From the NCBI GenBank assembly GCA_964586675.1, contig CAZPHQ010000001.1, positions 124,001-188,000 on the forward strand: a DNA stretch of 64,000 nucleotides, given 5' to 3'. Below are positions 8,823-17,466 of the stretch, in pieces (the stretch's first letter is position 1; each line of letters begins with the position of its first letter). The stretch comes from JADLGH01 sp964586675. GTDB lineage: Bacteria > Desulfobacterota_D > UBA1144 > Nemesobacterales > UBA2774. The notes under the pieces were generated by a model, which saw only the letters and a program-made list of their open reading frames with translations, was not told where the DNA came from and did not search any database. The translations under genes and the position numbers were made by a program.

Positions 8823-9221
8823 TTACTCCACCCGCGTCCACACGATGGTCTTCGAGAGGATGCCGGCTTTTGCTTTCATGGTGAAAGAGGCGGGATCGCT
8901 CATTTTAATTTCGACGTTGTAGTCCTTTTTCTTTTCGATGGAATAGACCTGCCCCTTCCATACGCCATCCGTTGCGTCGTATACGAGGTTCTTGAATATG
9001 ACGGTCGAAACACCCTCGGGATGGGACGGGGCCTCGACTACCGCGCCTTCGTAATAAGTCCCTTTATTTTCGATCTGCACCACGGCGTCATCATCCGGCT
9101 CCTTCCACTTTCCGACTATGCTGTCGGCGCTTATGTCCTCTGCCACGGAAGACGAAGCGCTCACGAACGCCATGAAGGCAAGCACGAATAAAGCCGCCGA
9201 AAAATAATGGATAATTTTCAT
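8823..9221 (-). CDS. Secreted DUF2147-like protein
   Basis: 132-residue exported protein. A signal peptide (about 1-27, ending SVAE) is followed by a compact beta-rich domain beginning ADSIVGKWKEPDDDAVVQI, the usual opening of DUF2147 proteins, which look lipocalin-like. Later parts, DGVWKGQVYSIEKKKDYNVE and the terminal KTIVWTRVE, fit the same fold. Function is unknown for the family; a small-molecule binding or envelope role is often supposed. It lies in a run of three unrelated small secreted-protein genes on the minus strand (8183, 8823, 9321) with gaps of 100-180 bp, so they may have separate promoters. Confidence 0.72.
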   Translation of the reverse strand: MKIIHYFSAALFVLAFMAFVSASSSVAEDISADSIVGKWKEPDDDAVVQIENKGTYYEGAVVEAPSHPEGVSTVIFKNLVYDATDGVWKGQVYSIEKKKDYNVEIKMSDPASFTMKAKAGILSKTIVWTRVE

Positions 9222-9320
9222 AGTAGTCTCCTTTTCGCTTCCGGCTCATCGCCGGATATTTTTTCGGAAGCCCCGGCTGTATCAGAAGAGAGCTTCCAGT
9301 AGAGCGGATCTCCTTTTTTG

Positions 9321-10190
9321 CTATGAAGCGCAGTCAACTACTAAAGGCGATTCGTCGCGTACGCTCCATTCGGCGCAGCTCCCGTCCTCGTTAACCTCGT
9401 TGCAGGAGCAAAAGCAGCTGTTGAGCTCGGGCACTGCGCCGTCCTGAAGTAAACAGGATAACATGGCCGGGGTCCCGGCGGAGGATCCGACCGGCACATT
9501 TTCCTGGATGCCGATAAAGCTGGCGGGGTTCGATGTCTGGCACTGGGCGTCCGTCAATCTGGCCGCGTCGCACTTAAGACACGCATTCGGGTCGCAGCCC
9601 GCCGCGCTGTCATAAGGACCGCCTATCTGGTGCCCGCCCGGACTCGTATCCGAATTTTCGCAGTTCGTGGTTATCGGGCACGAGCACATAAGCTCTTTCT
9701 TGCCCAGCTTCTCGAACCCCGGGAAGTTCCTGCCCTGGGTGCTGGTGAAGCAGAGCCCGCCGTCGCACTGCGCGTAAGAGCCGGACGCAGCCGCAACGCC
9801 GCCGTACTTGCCCTTGTTGAGCTCTCCCGGGCAGGTATAGAGGGCATAGTCGCCTTCCGGATACACGCTTCTCTTGGGAACGCTGTATGTGCTCACCCTG
9901 TAGCCGTTTCCTCTCCCGTCCTGGTTCACAGTGCACACGTTCTCGCCGTCGCTGAAATCGAAGGGAAGGCTTATGCTGTCGCCCCTCAGGAGATCGCATT
10001 CGCAATAGGCCACCTGGTTCATGGTAAGGCATGTCGCGTTGGCGCAGAGCGCGTATTGCTGATCCTTCAAGATCAAAAAATCTCCGGCCGGCTCGCACTT
10101 GTCGGGATTCGCCGCCGACGCATCTCCCGCGCCCGCGAATAGGGGCATCAATAAACCAGCCAGTATAAAGAGAATATTCCTAAGCCTCAT
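9321..10190 (-). CDS. Cysteine-rich secreted protein, unknown
   Basis: 289-residue secreted protein from the ATG at 10190, chosen because it gives a signal peptide (ending DASA, about residue 27) and has AAGGAG about 11 nt upstream. A longer frame begins at 10241. The mature chain of about 262 residues has 22 cysteines, an even number, often in C-x-C or C-x2-C pairs (CEC, CSC, CFCSC, CLKC). This suggests many disulfides or metal sites in the periplasm or outside. No catalytic motif or known domain is recognised. Paired cysteines near the C-terminus (NSCFCSCNE) resemble a small knot. There is no cytochrome CxxCH motif. Function is unknown. Confidence 0.75.
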   Translation of the reverse strand: MRLRNILFILAGLLMPLFAGAGDASAANPDKCEPAGDFLILKDQQYALCANATCLTMNQVAYCECDLLRGDSISLPFDFSDGENVCTVNQDGRGNGYRVSTYSVPKRSVYPEGDYALYTCPGELNKGKYGGVAAASGSYAQCDGGLCFTSTQGRNFPGFEKLGKKELMCSCPITTNCENSDTSPGGHQIGGPYDSAAGCDPNACLKCDAARLTDAQCQTSNPASFIGIQENVPVGSSAGTPAMLSCLLQDGAVPELNSCFCSCNEVNEDGSCAEWSVRDESPLVVDCAS

Positions 10191-10390
10191 CTTTCCATCC
10201 GCTCCTTCATTTAAAGTTTTAAGATCCAGTCGGAAATCCATTTGTCCGTTAAATATATGCCCATTTCAGAAATTCTGTGTTTTATTTTCACGCTCGGCCC
10301 AGGGGCCCGGTTGAAGTCGCAAACCGGCATTTTGGTTTGGATCGATATGGCGCTAAATTTAGCAGATAAACTCATATATAGGGAGCTACT

Positions 10391-12028
10391 GTGCCGAAAC
10401 AAACCAGGGTCAGCGAATATCTGATAGAGAGGCTTTACGATCTCGGCGTCCGCCACGTGTTCGGGGTTCCGGGCGACTACGCCCTAAGCTTCTTCAAGGA
10501 GCTTGAGAAAAGCGGGCTCGAATTGATAAACACCTGCGACGAGCAGGGCGCCGGGTTTGCCGCCGACGCCTACGCGAGGGTTAAGGGACTCGGCGTCGTC
10601 TGCATCACATACGGCGTCGGCGGGCTCAAGGTAGCCAACACGACAGCCCAGGCATTCGCGGAAAAATCGCCCGTAGTCGTCATCAGCGGGGCCCCGGGAA
10701 TAAAGGAGCGGGTCAAGAATCCCCTCCTTCATCATAAAGTGAGGGAGTTCGATACGCAGCTCAAGGTCTTCCGCGAGCTGACAGTGGATTCCGTTCTTAT
10801 ACACGACCCGGAAACCGCCGCCCCCGAGATCGACAGGGTGCTCGAATCCGCGGTGAGGTATAAGAGGCCGGTCTATATCGAGCTCCCGCGCGACGTCGTC
10901 TCCCTCCCTGTAAAGCCGCACAAGCCGGCGCGACGGGCGCCGCTCGAAAGCGAGGCCGATACACTGAAAGAGGCCCTCGGAGAAGCGGTCGCCATCATAA
11001 ACAAATCGAAGAAGCCCGTGATAATCGCCGGGGTAGAAATACACAGGTTCGGCCTCCAGGAGAAGCTCCTCGAGCTACTTGACAAAACCAACATTCCTCT
11101 CGCAACGACGATTCTCGGGAAATCAGTCATAAGCGAAACGCACCCCCTTTGCATGGGCGTTTACGAAGGGGCTATGGGCAGGGAATCCGTCAGGAAATTT
11201 GTGGAATCGAGCGACTGCATGATACTCCTCGGCACCTTCATGACCGACGTCAACCTCGGCATATATACCGCGAACATCGACAGGTCCCATTCGATCTGCG
11301 CAACGAGTGAGGGAATAGCGATCAGGCATCATACGTATGAAGACATAAGCATTCACGACTTCATCGACGGCCTTTTAAAAGGAGGCATCGGGCGGAGGAA
11401 AACGGTGAAGATACCCAATCCGCCGCTTCCGAAACGCCCGAAGCCCGTTAAAGGAAAGAAGATCAGCGTCGGCTACGTGTTCAGGACGCTGAACTCATAC
11501 CTCGACGAAAAAACGGTGGTCATCGCCGACCCGGGCGACGCGATGCTCGGTGCGCTCGACATGGTTATTCAAATGGAAACGGAATTCCTCTGCCCGGCGT
11601 ATTACTGCTCGCTCGGCTTCGCCGTCCCGGCAAGCCTCGGGGTACAGGCCGCAAGGCCCGACCTCCGCCCGCTCGTCCTCGTCGGCGACGGGGCCTTCCA
11701 GATGACCGGCATGGAGCTTTCGACTATAGCAAGGTTCGGCCAGAACCCGATAGTCGTCGTGTTCAACAACGAAGGCTACGGCACGGAGCGGCCCATGATC
11801 GACGGCGCGTTCAACGACATACACCCCTGGAGACACAGCCGTATACCCGGGATTCTGAACAGCGGCGTCGGTTTCGATATAAATACCGAAGACGAGCTTC
11901 AGAATGCACTCGCCGCGGCCGTGAAAGATACCAATAATTACTACATCCTCGATGTCCATCTCGACAAGGCAGACAGATCGGAAGCGCATAAACGTCTGAC
12001 GACCGCTTTAAGTAAAAGAGTCAGATAG
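10391..12028 (+). CDS. Thiamine-diphosphate 2-oxo acid decarboxylase (pyruvate/indolepyruvate decarboxylase-like)
   Basis: 545-residue ThDP enzyme of the pyruvate/indolepyruvate decarboxylase group, which removes CO2 from 2-oxo acids to give aldehydes. It starts with GTG and has GGGAG close upstream. Catalytic Glu51 is in CDEQGAGFAADAYAR. A His-His dyad at 114-115 (LLHHKVREFDTQ) matches the dyad of true decarboxylases and argues against acetolactate synthase or benzoylformate-type enzymes. The ThDP/Mg motif runs from GDG (432-434) to NN (459-460), followed by Glu466. The three-domain length is normal. It stands alone, divergent from the cysteine-rich protein gene. The substrate is open: aromatic (indolepyruvate, phenylpyruvate), branched-chain or pyruvate. 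Confidence 0.88.
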   Translation: MPKQTRVSEYLIERLYDLGVRHVFGVPGDYALSFFKELEKSGLELINTCDEQGAGFAADAYARVKGLGVVCITYGVGGLKVANTTAQAFAEKSPVVVISGAPGIKERVKNPLLHHKVREFDTQLKVFRELTVDSVLIHDPETAAPEIDRVLESAVRYKRPVYIELPRDVVSLPVKPHKPARRAPLESEADTLKEALGEAVAIINKSKKPVIIAGVEIHRFGLQEKLLELLDKTNIPLATTILGKSVISETHPLCMGVYEGAMGRESVRKFVESSDCMILLGTFMTDVNLGIYTANIDRSHSICATSEGIAIRHHTYEDISIHDFIDGLLKGGIGRRKTVKIPNPPLPKRPKPVKGKKISVGYVFRTLNSYLDEKTVVIADPGDAMLGALDMVIQMETEFLCPAYYCSLGFAVPASLGVQAARPDLRPLVLVGDGAFQMTGMELSTIARFGQNPIVVVFNNEGYGTERPMIDGAFNDIHPWRHSRIPGILNSGVGFDINTEDELQNALAAAVKDTNNYYILDVHLDKADRSEAHKRLTTALSKRVR

Positions 12029-12192
12029 ATTCGACTCAACTTGCTCTTAATCATTCAAGAATTTTGAGGCGAGCAGCCAGAAACTCAAAAATCCGTGTAT
12101 TTGCAGGCATCTACGCGCTTGCTATTAGTATCTGTATTGATTATAGTTGAATTTCACTAAGTAAAATCACTCGACCTGGGGAGGTATTAGAT

Positions 12193-12546
12193 ATGAGGTC
12201 ACGTACTTATTTAGTCCCGCTTTTTGTCCTTTTTTCCCTGTTTGTATTTTCACTAGTCAATGCGAGCCTGGCTGGCGATAAAACGACGGTAACAATCGAG
12301 GGCAATGTCGTTTGCCTTCTGCCCGATTATGAAAAGGGCACTGTTAACCCGGTCATCGCAACCGGCCCTTGCACCAACGACCCTCCGCATGAACACATCC
12401 TGGTCAGCAAGGATAATAAAGTGTATTACCTCCAGGGCCTGCAGGAAGGGTTGATGAAGGTAGCGCTGAATCCCAACCACACCGATGTCAAGATCACGGG
12501 TCAAGCAGAGCAAACAGCCGGCGGTTGGATTCTATACGTAGAGTAA
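12193..12546 (+). CDS. Small secreted protein with a paired-cysteine loop, unknown
   Basis: 117 residues with a signal peptide (about 1-27, ending SLAG). The mature 90-residue part opens with TTVTIEGNVVCLLPDYEKG and has a second cysteine in TGPCTND, so a single disulfide loop is likely. It continues with PHEHILVSKDNKVYYLQGL and ends ITGQAEQTAGGWILYVE. The strand pattern recalls small OB-fold-like periplasmic proteins, but I recognise no family. GGGGAGG lies about 10 nt before the ATG. The 164-bp region upstream is AT-rich, and a GC-rich hairpin follows the gene, so it is probably monocistronic. Confidence 0.72.
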   Translation: MRSRTYLVPLFVLFSLFVFSLVNASLAGDKTTVTIEGNVVCLLPDYEKGTVNPVIATGPCTNDPPHEHILVSKDNKVYYLQGLQEGLMKVALNPNHTDVKITGQAEQTAGGWILYVE

Positions 12547-12579
12547 TTCGTTGGTAATTTTCGAGCCCAAGTACCGGAG

Positions 12580-12605
12580 TCCCCGGGCAGGATAGCCCGG
12601 GGCTT
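12580..12605. terminator. GC hairpin between convergent genes
   Basis: CCCCGGGC (12581-12588) and GCCCGGGG (12595-12602) are exact complements around a 6-nt loop. The hairpin lies between the small secreted protein gene (plus) and the cupin gene (minus), so it could end transcripts from both sides. No uninterrupted T-run follows on either strand. Confidence 0.55.
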
Positions 12606-12622
12606 CGGTTCAAGTATTTCGG

Positions 12623-13102
12623 TCAGTAAGGCGTTCCGTCTTTGTGAACGAATTTCCATTTGCCCTCTACTAGCAGCGCCTGGAGATCGTCGTCAGGATA
12701 GCATGCCTCGTCTCCCGGAGTTCTATCCCCGATTTCAAGGTATAAGACATCCTCAGAGCTTTCGTTTATAAGGTGATGGCCGTTTCCGTCGCCCGCTTTG
12801 AATCCGGCGCACATTCCCGGAGAGAGGACTGTACGGCCCTCGTTGGTGTGCAGCGTCGGGTTTCCGCCGAGGATGTAAATAAACTCGTCCTGCTTCGAAT
12901 GGCAGTGCCGTATGGACGACATCGCCCCAGGCTTCAGCCTGGTGAGATTGACCCCGAAATTGGCAAGCCCGAAAAGGTCGCCCAGCGGACGCTTCTCCCT
13001 GCCCGCCATCAGTGAAGCGAACGGCTCGGGGTAATTTGACGGCTTTGTCCGGAGCGGCGCATCTTGCGCGTGGATTGCTACTAGCTTCTTTTCCTGTGGC
13101 AT
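12623..13102 (-). CDS. Cupin domain protein
   Basis: 159-residue single-domain cupin from the ATG at 13102, which has GGAGG 6 nt upstream; a longer frame to 13144 lacks such a site. The cupin core is seen in GVNLTRLKPG, then SSIRHCHSKQDEFIYILGG (motif 1 with two His and a Glu for the metal) and LSPGMCAGFKAGDGNGHHL (motif 2 with His). The C-terminal tail YPDDDLQALLVEGKWKFVHK is typical of cupins annotated as sugar-phosphate isomerase-like or dioxygenase-like. The reaction cannot be told. It is the last host-like gene before the composition falls at about 13.15 kb, and so marks the left flank of the island. Confidence 0.85.
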   Translation of the reverse strand: MPQEKKLVAIHAQDAPLRTKPSNYPEPFASLMAGREKRPLGDLFGLANFGVNLTRLKPGAMSSIRHCHSKQDEFIYILGGNPTLHTNEGRTVLSPGMCAGFKAGDGNGHHLINESSEDVLYLEIGDRTPGDEACYPDDDLQALLVEGKWKFVHKDGTPY

Positions 13103-13468
13103 ACGATCCTCCGCGGCTGTCACTTCAAAATCTACTTCGATCAAGAGAGCTCGATGGGGTTATTTTGCCGTTGGTAAGGTGGGGTACCTTAGTAGACGTA
13201 TTCCGAACCAAATTATTAGAAGTAGAAAGCAGTTCTCTTGTAACCAGTATTAAGCAAATATTTCAGTCTAATAATCCAGTACCTAATTCTTGCTTATCAT
13301 GTATTGATAAATAGAAACTCAATTTCTACCTTCTGTGTAATCTTCAATTTCCAAATTCCTCATTATCTTTGGTCCCAGATAGAGGTGAGTCCAGATCAAA
13401 GATATGGCGGATTTAACGGCTTTGAATGTGCAGACTTTGATAAAACAGGCCGTCCCACAACAGTGTAA
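13103..13468. other. Intergenic island boundary, 366 bp
   Basis: No convincing gene. Base composition changes here from GC-rich host sequence to AT-rich sequence at about 13,190. The octamer ggtggggt at 13178-13185 also occurs at 28839-28846, straddling the 3' terminus of the tRNA-His gene, and could be the distal attachment core of the island. The rest (13200-13330) is AT-rich without a clear hairpin. Confidence 0.4.
13178..13185. repeat. Candidate distal attachment core (8 bp, matches tRNA-His 3' end)
   Basis: ggtggggt, identical to 28839-28846, which covers the encoded CCA and last bases of tRNA-His. It sits within about 10 bp of the visible composition break. Eight bases alone could match by chance; the position is what makes it worth noting. 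Confidence 0.25.
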
Positions 13469-14665
13469 TTATTCTTCCGGTTTCTCCAAGCGCAGCTTGT
13501 ACTGTCCAGACTTGACCGGATCGATCCGGTCGGCCTGTGCAAGCGCCCATTGCGTCCATTCTTCAAATTCCTGCCGGGATATGGGATTTTCTGCCATATC
13601 GTCTGCCTGCTTTACCATTTCTACATAAGCGCGGATTTCATTAGCTTGCCGGAAACTGTTTGCCTGATCCAGCAACTGGTCAATGCAATCCTGCTCATAC
13701 TTTCTTTTTCGTTCAATCCGCTGCCGCTCTTCCTCGATCTGACGCTTGCGTTCTTTTTCCTCTAACTTAGCTTTACGCTCGACCAGCCACTCATGATGCC
13801 GGATTTGTCTGTCACGGTAATATTTTTCACCCTCAACAATGATCTCGATGACAATATCCCGGTAAAATTTCTCAATTTTGCCATTTTTATCATCCTGCCA
13901 GCTTTTTGCATCAGCCCTTGATTGATGCCAGCTTTCCAATGCCAATCGCATAGGGTCTTTACGGCCGCGTTCTTCAAAACCGTATCCTTGCCGCTCCCTC
14001 TCAAGCTGTTTGCTAATATTGGCGCTATCCAACGTAAAAGAGACATTTTGGTTGCCAATAGCCACTGATAGCTCTCTCGCCTGTTTGTCCCGCAGGGATG
14101 GTTTCATGCCGCATTGCTCAAGCCTTGTGAAAAGGGTATTTAGAATTTTCAGGCGGCGCTGTTCAAAGGGGTGGTCAAAAGAAGGGCCATCCCACAAAAA
14201 CCAGTAACCTGACTCCAATCTGGCCTTTCGACGTTCAGCATCTTTTTCAAGCAATTTGGCAATGAGCCGGTGTGACTTATCCAAGGTTTTAACAAAAGCG
14301 GTTTTCCCGACCAGTTTTTCTACTCTGATCCGTACATCATCCATGGAGTCTTCAAATTCCGGTGGCAGAGGGAGTGGATTATTGAGAATTTCTGAATCGG
14401 ATTCCCAATCATAATGGCCGTAATTGCTGCCGCCGATGACAACATCGTCGGACATGCCCAGTCCACGGGCAGGCAAGGCTCGTTTGGTCACTTTCTGACC
14501 GGCTTGCAATCTGTTCCAATATCCCCGCTCCGGCACCGGAATGTCTGATTTAACGCAGGCTTTGGCCAGACCACGGCCGGAAATATCGTATTTTTTGGCC
14601 AACTGATACATAGGCTCAGACCAAACAAGGTCGTAAAGCTGCTGGCGTGAAAACCGTTTGCTCAT
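13469..14665 (-). CDS. Winged-helix/coiled-coil protein of defence islands, unknown
   Basis: 398 residues. The N-terminal 60 residues form a conserved helix-turn-helix-like unit: FSRQQLYDLVWSEPMYQLAK, then DISGRGLAKACVKSDIPVP and ERGYWNRLQAG. I recognise this opening from many uncharacterised proteins encoded on mobile elements. The middle is acidic and contains FVKTLDKSHRLIAKLLEKDAE. The C-terminal part (about 295-345) is a highly charged coiled coil (KAKLEEKERKRQIEEERQRI). No nuclease or ATPase motif is visible. It is transcribed away from the Mrr-like gene, with 290 bp between them. A DNA-binding or adaptor role in defence or mobilisation is a guess from context; the function is unknown. 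Confidence 0.7.
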   Translation of the reverse strand: MSKRFSRQQLYDLVWSEPMYQLAKKYDISGRGLAKACVKSDIPVPERGYWNRLQAGQKVTKRALPARGLGMSDDVVIGGSNYGHYDWESDSEILNNPLPLPPEFEDSMDDVRIRVEKLVGKTAFVKTLDKSHRLIAKLLEKDAERRKARLESGYWFLWDGPSFDHPFEQRRLKILNTLFTRLEQCGMKPSLRDKQARELSVAIGNQNVSFTLDSANISKQLERERQGYGFEERGRKDPMRLALESWHQSRADAKSWQDDKNGKIEKFYRDIVIEIIVEGEKYYRDRQIRHHEWLVERKAKLEEKERKRQIEEERQRIERKRKYEQDCIDQLLDQANSFRQANEIRAYVEMVKQADDMAENPISRQEFEEWTQWALAQADRIDPVKSGQYKLRLEKPEE

Positions 14666-14955
14666 GGCTGATGTCTCTAAGCTCTACAAACCCTATAGTG
14701 CTAAAAATTATTAACTTATAAGAAATGTTGCGTAACAGCCTTTGGGGAAATAATTAATTGTAAAGATGTTCCAAATGCCACTATAAATATATACTAGATA
14801 AAAGGGTAATCATTAATCCGAGTTGTATACTGCGGGATGACGGAATGAAGGAGCACATATCGATACAAGGACATGACGATTATAAACTCGATTGCCGGCT
14901 AATGGCGTACACAATTTAATCCAGATTCGTTCAGCTGCATGATATGGAGGTATGT

Positions 14956-15822
14956 ATGGATTCTGAACTTTTCAAAGAGTCGGTAGAGTACGAACGGCTG
15001 ACTCAGGCTGTCTATCAAGCCATTATTCGCAAGGAAGGCCAGAACATCGAAGTTGTTCATAACCAAGATGTCATTGGAAAATCAGGCGTTGCTCACCAAG
15101 TCGACGTGCTTTGGCGCTTCAAGTTAGCTGGCGTCACACATCTCGTCCTCATCGAGTGTAAGAACTATGCCAGCACTCTGACGCTTGAGAAAGTCAGGAA
15201 TTTTTTTGCGGTGCTGCATGACATCGCTAATTGTTCAGGTTTGATGGTGACCCGCACAGGATATCAATACGGCGTGGAGCAGTTTGCAAAGTTTTACGGT
15301 ATTGGTCTTAAGTTGCTTCGCCATCCCGAACCTGAGGATTGGATAGGAAGAATCAAGAATATACATATCAACTTTCATATCCGAGAAGTGGTCAGCAGTG
15401 AGGATCGACCGATTCGTGTAAACGTCAAATTTGAAGCAAAGGATGCAGATCAAGAAAACTACCTGAAGGAGCTCCAATCCAAAGGGCGTCTCTCGATGCC
15501 TTCTGCTCCAGACATGGTGTTCTGGTCTGGCGACAGAAAAAATGTGACGGAAGAGTTGCGCTGGTGGCTTCCGAAGCAACTCGAAGTGGCTGGGAAAGCC
15601 GATGGTGGTCCCTATATACAAGTGATTCCTCTTAGCGACCACTATCTTCTTTTCAATCCTGGCGACGGTGACGAAGTATTCGTCAAAGTTAATCAACTTG
15701 AAGTCGAATACTTCGTCGAGACTATCGACAACACAGATATGGTGGTTCTGGGTGAAGATCTTATCGAAGCAATTCTCAAAGACTTTAATTCCGGCGACGT
15801 GGAATACACAAAGTTGAAATAG
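14956..15822 (+). CDS. Mrr-like restriction endonuclease (PD-(D/E)xK fold)
   Basis: 288-residue nuclease of the Mrr/restriction-endonuclease-like superfamily. The catalytic core is near the N-terminus: GKSGVAHQVDVLW (Asp50), then LVLIECKNY with Glu67-Cys-Lys69, the D...ExK signature. Next come helix ENVR-like TLEKVRNFFAVLHDI and a strand SGLMVTRTGYQYGVEQFA, typical for these enzymes. The C-terminal half (about 140-288) is an extra domain I do not recognise. The ATG at 14956 is preferred over 14944, because the GGAGG at 14946-14950 then has correct spacing. Enzymes of this type cut modified or foreign DNA, and context suggests phage or plasmid defence. A PARIS, Druantia or other known multi-gene partner is not seen next to it. 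Confidence 0.75.
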   Translation: MDSELFKESVEYERLTQAVYQAIIRKEGQNIEVVHNQDVIGKSGVAHQVDVLWRFKLAGVTHLVLIECKNYASTLTLEKVRNFFAVLHDIANCSGLMVTRTGYQYGVEQFAKFYGIGLKLLRHPEPEDWIGRIKNIHINFHIREVVSSEDRPIRVNVKFEAKDADQENYLKELQSKGRLSMPSAPDMVFWSGDRKNVTEELRWWLPKQLEVAGKADGGPYIQVIPLSDHYLLFNPGDGDEVFVKVNQLEVEYFVETIDNTDMVVLGEDLIEAILKDFNSGDVEYTKLK

Positions 15823-15879
15823 TAATATCCTATATAGTTTTTATCAAAGTGCGTTTGCACATGAGCTATTGATGATATT

Positions 15880-17463
15880 CTACGCCGGATGTTCCTGAAA
15901 TAAATTCTGTTGCAATAACGGATATCCGGTCGTCAGGCCGATTTCTTTTGCAAGGTCATCCATCGGCACGTTAGCCAGCTCCTTCGGTTCAAGTTTGTGA
16001 AGCCCGCCGCCATAAACACGACCTTCATCAAGAAGCTGTTGGGCATCTATATTGTTAAGATATGACCAGACTTTTTTCATCAGGGAAGGGTCTTTTGCCA
16101 AAGCGTTCGATAAAGCTTTTTTAGGATACATCATCAGGTAAACATTGGTGGCAATGGCGTTTGATTCATTCAATATAAACCGGAAAGGTCTGCCATTCTT
16201 TTTATCGCTGCGGCCGATATAGGTGCAGATAAAGGGAGCGGGGGCGCGGTCTTCCTGCCTGTGCCAAGGCTTGCGCGAACGACATAGATAGCGCTCGGAT
16301 ACAGACGGAATGCCCGTTTCCAGGTACTTCCAGAGCGCGGGGTAGAGTTTTTTAATCTCATGTTCGCCAAGGCGGCAGTCCAGTATAAAAAGCTGTTTAT
16401 CTAAAACGGGATTGCCGTGCCGGTCGCCAATGACATGATCTGTTGCAAGGTATCGCGGGCTTGGCAGGATAGGCTGGAAGAATTTCAAAGGCAGTTTCAG
16501 CTCTTCAATTTTCTCGCGGCTGAAAATAAAAAATTTGTTATCACCTGTCGCCAGGCCGCGCTTGATCTGAAAAAGATCACCAAGCGTTATGGCCGCTTTC
16601 TCGCTGCGAATATCCGCAAGCGGGAATCGAATCCATTTCGGCTCATACTGCAAGATGTGCGTGGAAACAAATTTACGCAGCTTAGGATTATTGACCGTGC
16701 CGCCGAAGGTGAATTCAACGACGTTGTCTTTTGACGGCATTTCATTCCGGAAGAAAACGACAGCGGATGACACCAGGGCGTCATCAAACTGGACATCGTT
16801 GGGATCAAAACGGTGTATGCGTAGCAGATTGACCTTTGTAAGCAGGTAACGTTTTACGGCTGTACCGTAATTCACATTCATGAACTCGCTCGGCACCAAC
16901 CAAGCGGCAACGCCGCTTGCGGCCATCCAGGGGTGCGATAACGCCATAAAATAGCAATACAGCCCGGACAGGCCGGTGATTTTTATATCGGCGGATTTCT
17001 GGGCGGCATGTTGAAGCCGCAATTTTTCACCGTTCACGATATGGTGATGACGTACATAAGGGGGATTGCATACAAGAAGGTTGAAGCGCCCGTATTCATT
17101 CTTCGGCGGGATAGCCGCCGTGAAGTCCTCCAAATGTATTTTCAATGGTGAATTGGCCCATAGGGAACGCGCGGGACCGGCATAATGAGGGTCTATCTCA
17201 TAACCTTCGGCGGCCGATATTCTGCCGGGCGGCAGGACGCTTTGTAATGCCGAATAAAAGGAGCCCGTTCCGAAGGCGGGATCGAAAAAACGGACGGGTG
17301 AGCCGGAAGGCAACAAGCTTTGTGCATAGCCAACAATTTCCCTTGCAAGCTCCGTCGGCGTTGCAAACTGGCCGAGAATGTTGCGCTCTTCCTGCGTCTT
17401 GACGGCGTCAAGCTCGCTTTGAAGCGTTAATCTGCAGTCTTCCTGTGCGTAATTTTCTTTCAT
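15880..17463 (-). CDS. N6-adenine DNA methyltransferase of a type II system
   Basis: 527-residue adenine methyltransferase. Motif X (LGQFATPTELAREIV, about 30-44) is followed by the SAM-binding motif I (FFDPAFGTGSFYSAL, 59-73), a motif II Glu (EGYEIDPHY) and the catalytic motif IV N-P-P-Y (133-136). The order X-I-IV and a C-terminal target-recognition region (about 280-500) make it a gamma-class single-chain type II enzyme. It begins 3 bp after the stop of the endonuclease gene on the same strand, so the two are co-transcribed. It should protect the host at the same site that the partner cuts. The expected target is GTCGAC if the XamI assignment of the partner is right. Confidence 0.9.
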   Translation of the reverse strand: MKENYAQEDCRLTLQSELDAVKTQEERNILGQFATPTELAREIVGYAQSLLPSGSPVRFFDPAFGTGSFYSALQSVLPPGRISAAEGYEIDPHYAGPARSLWANSPLKIHLEDFTAAIPPKNEYGRFNLLVCNPPYVRHHHIVNGEKLRLQHAAQKSADIKITGLSGLYCYFMALSHPWMAASGVAAWLVPSEFMNVNYGTAVKRYLLTKVNLLRIHRFDPNDVQFDDALVSSAVVFFRNEMPSKDNVVEFTFGGTVNNPKLRKFVSTHILQYEPKWIRFPLADIRSEKAAITLGDLFQIKRGLATGDNKFFIFSREKIEELKLPLKFFQPILPSPRYLATDHVIGDRHGNPVLDKQLFILDCRLGEHEIKKLYPALWKYLETGIPSVSERYLCRSRKPWHRQEDRAPAPFICTYIGRSDKKNGRPFRFILNESNAIATNVYLMMYPKKALSNALAKDPSLMKKVWSYLNNIDAQQLLDEGRVYGGGLHKLEPKELANVPMDDLAKEIGLTTGYPLLQQNLFQEHPA

Positions 17464-17466
17464 CGT

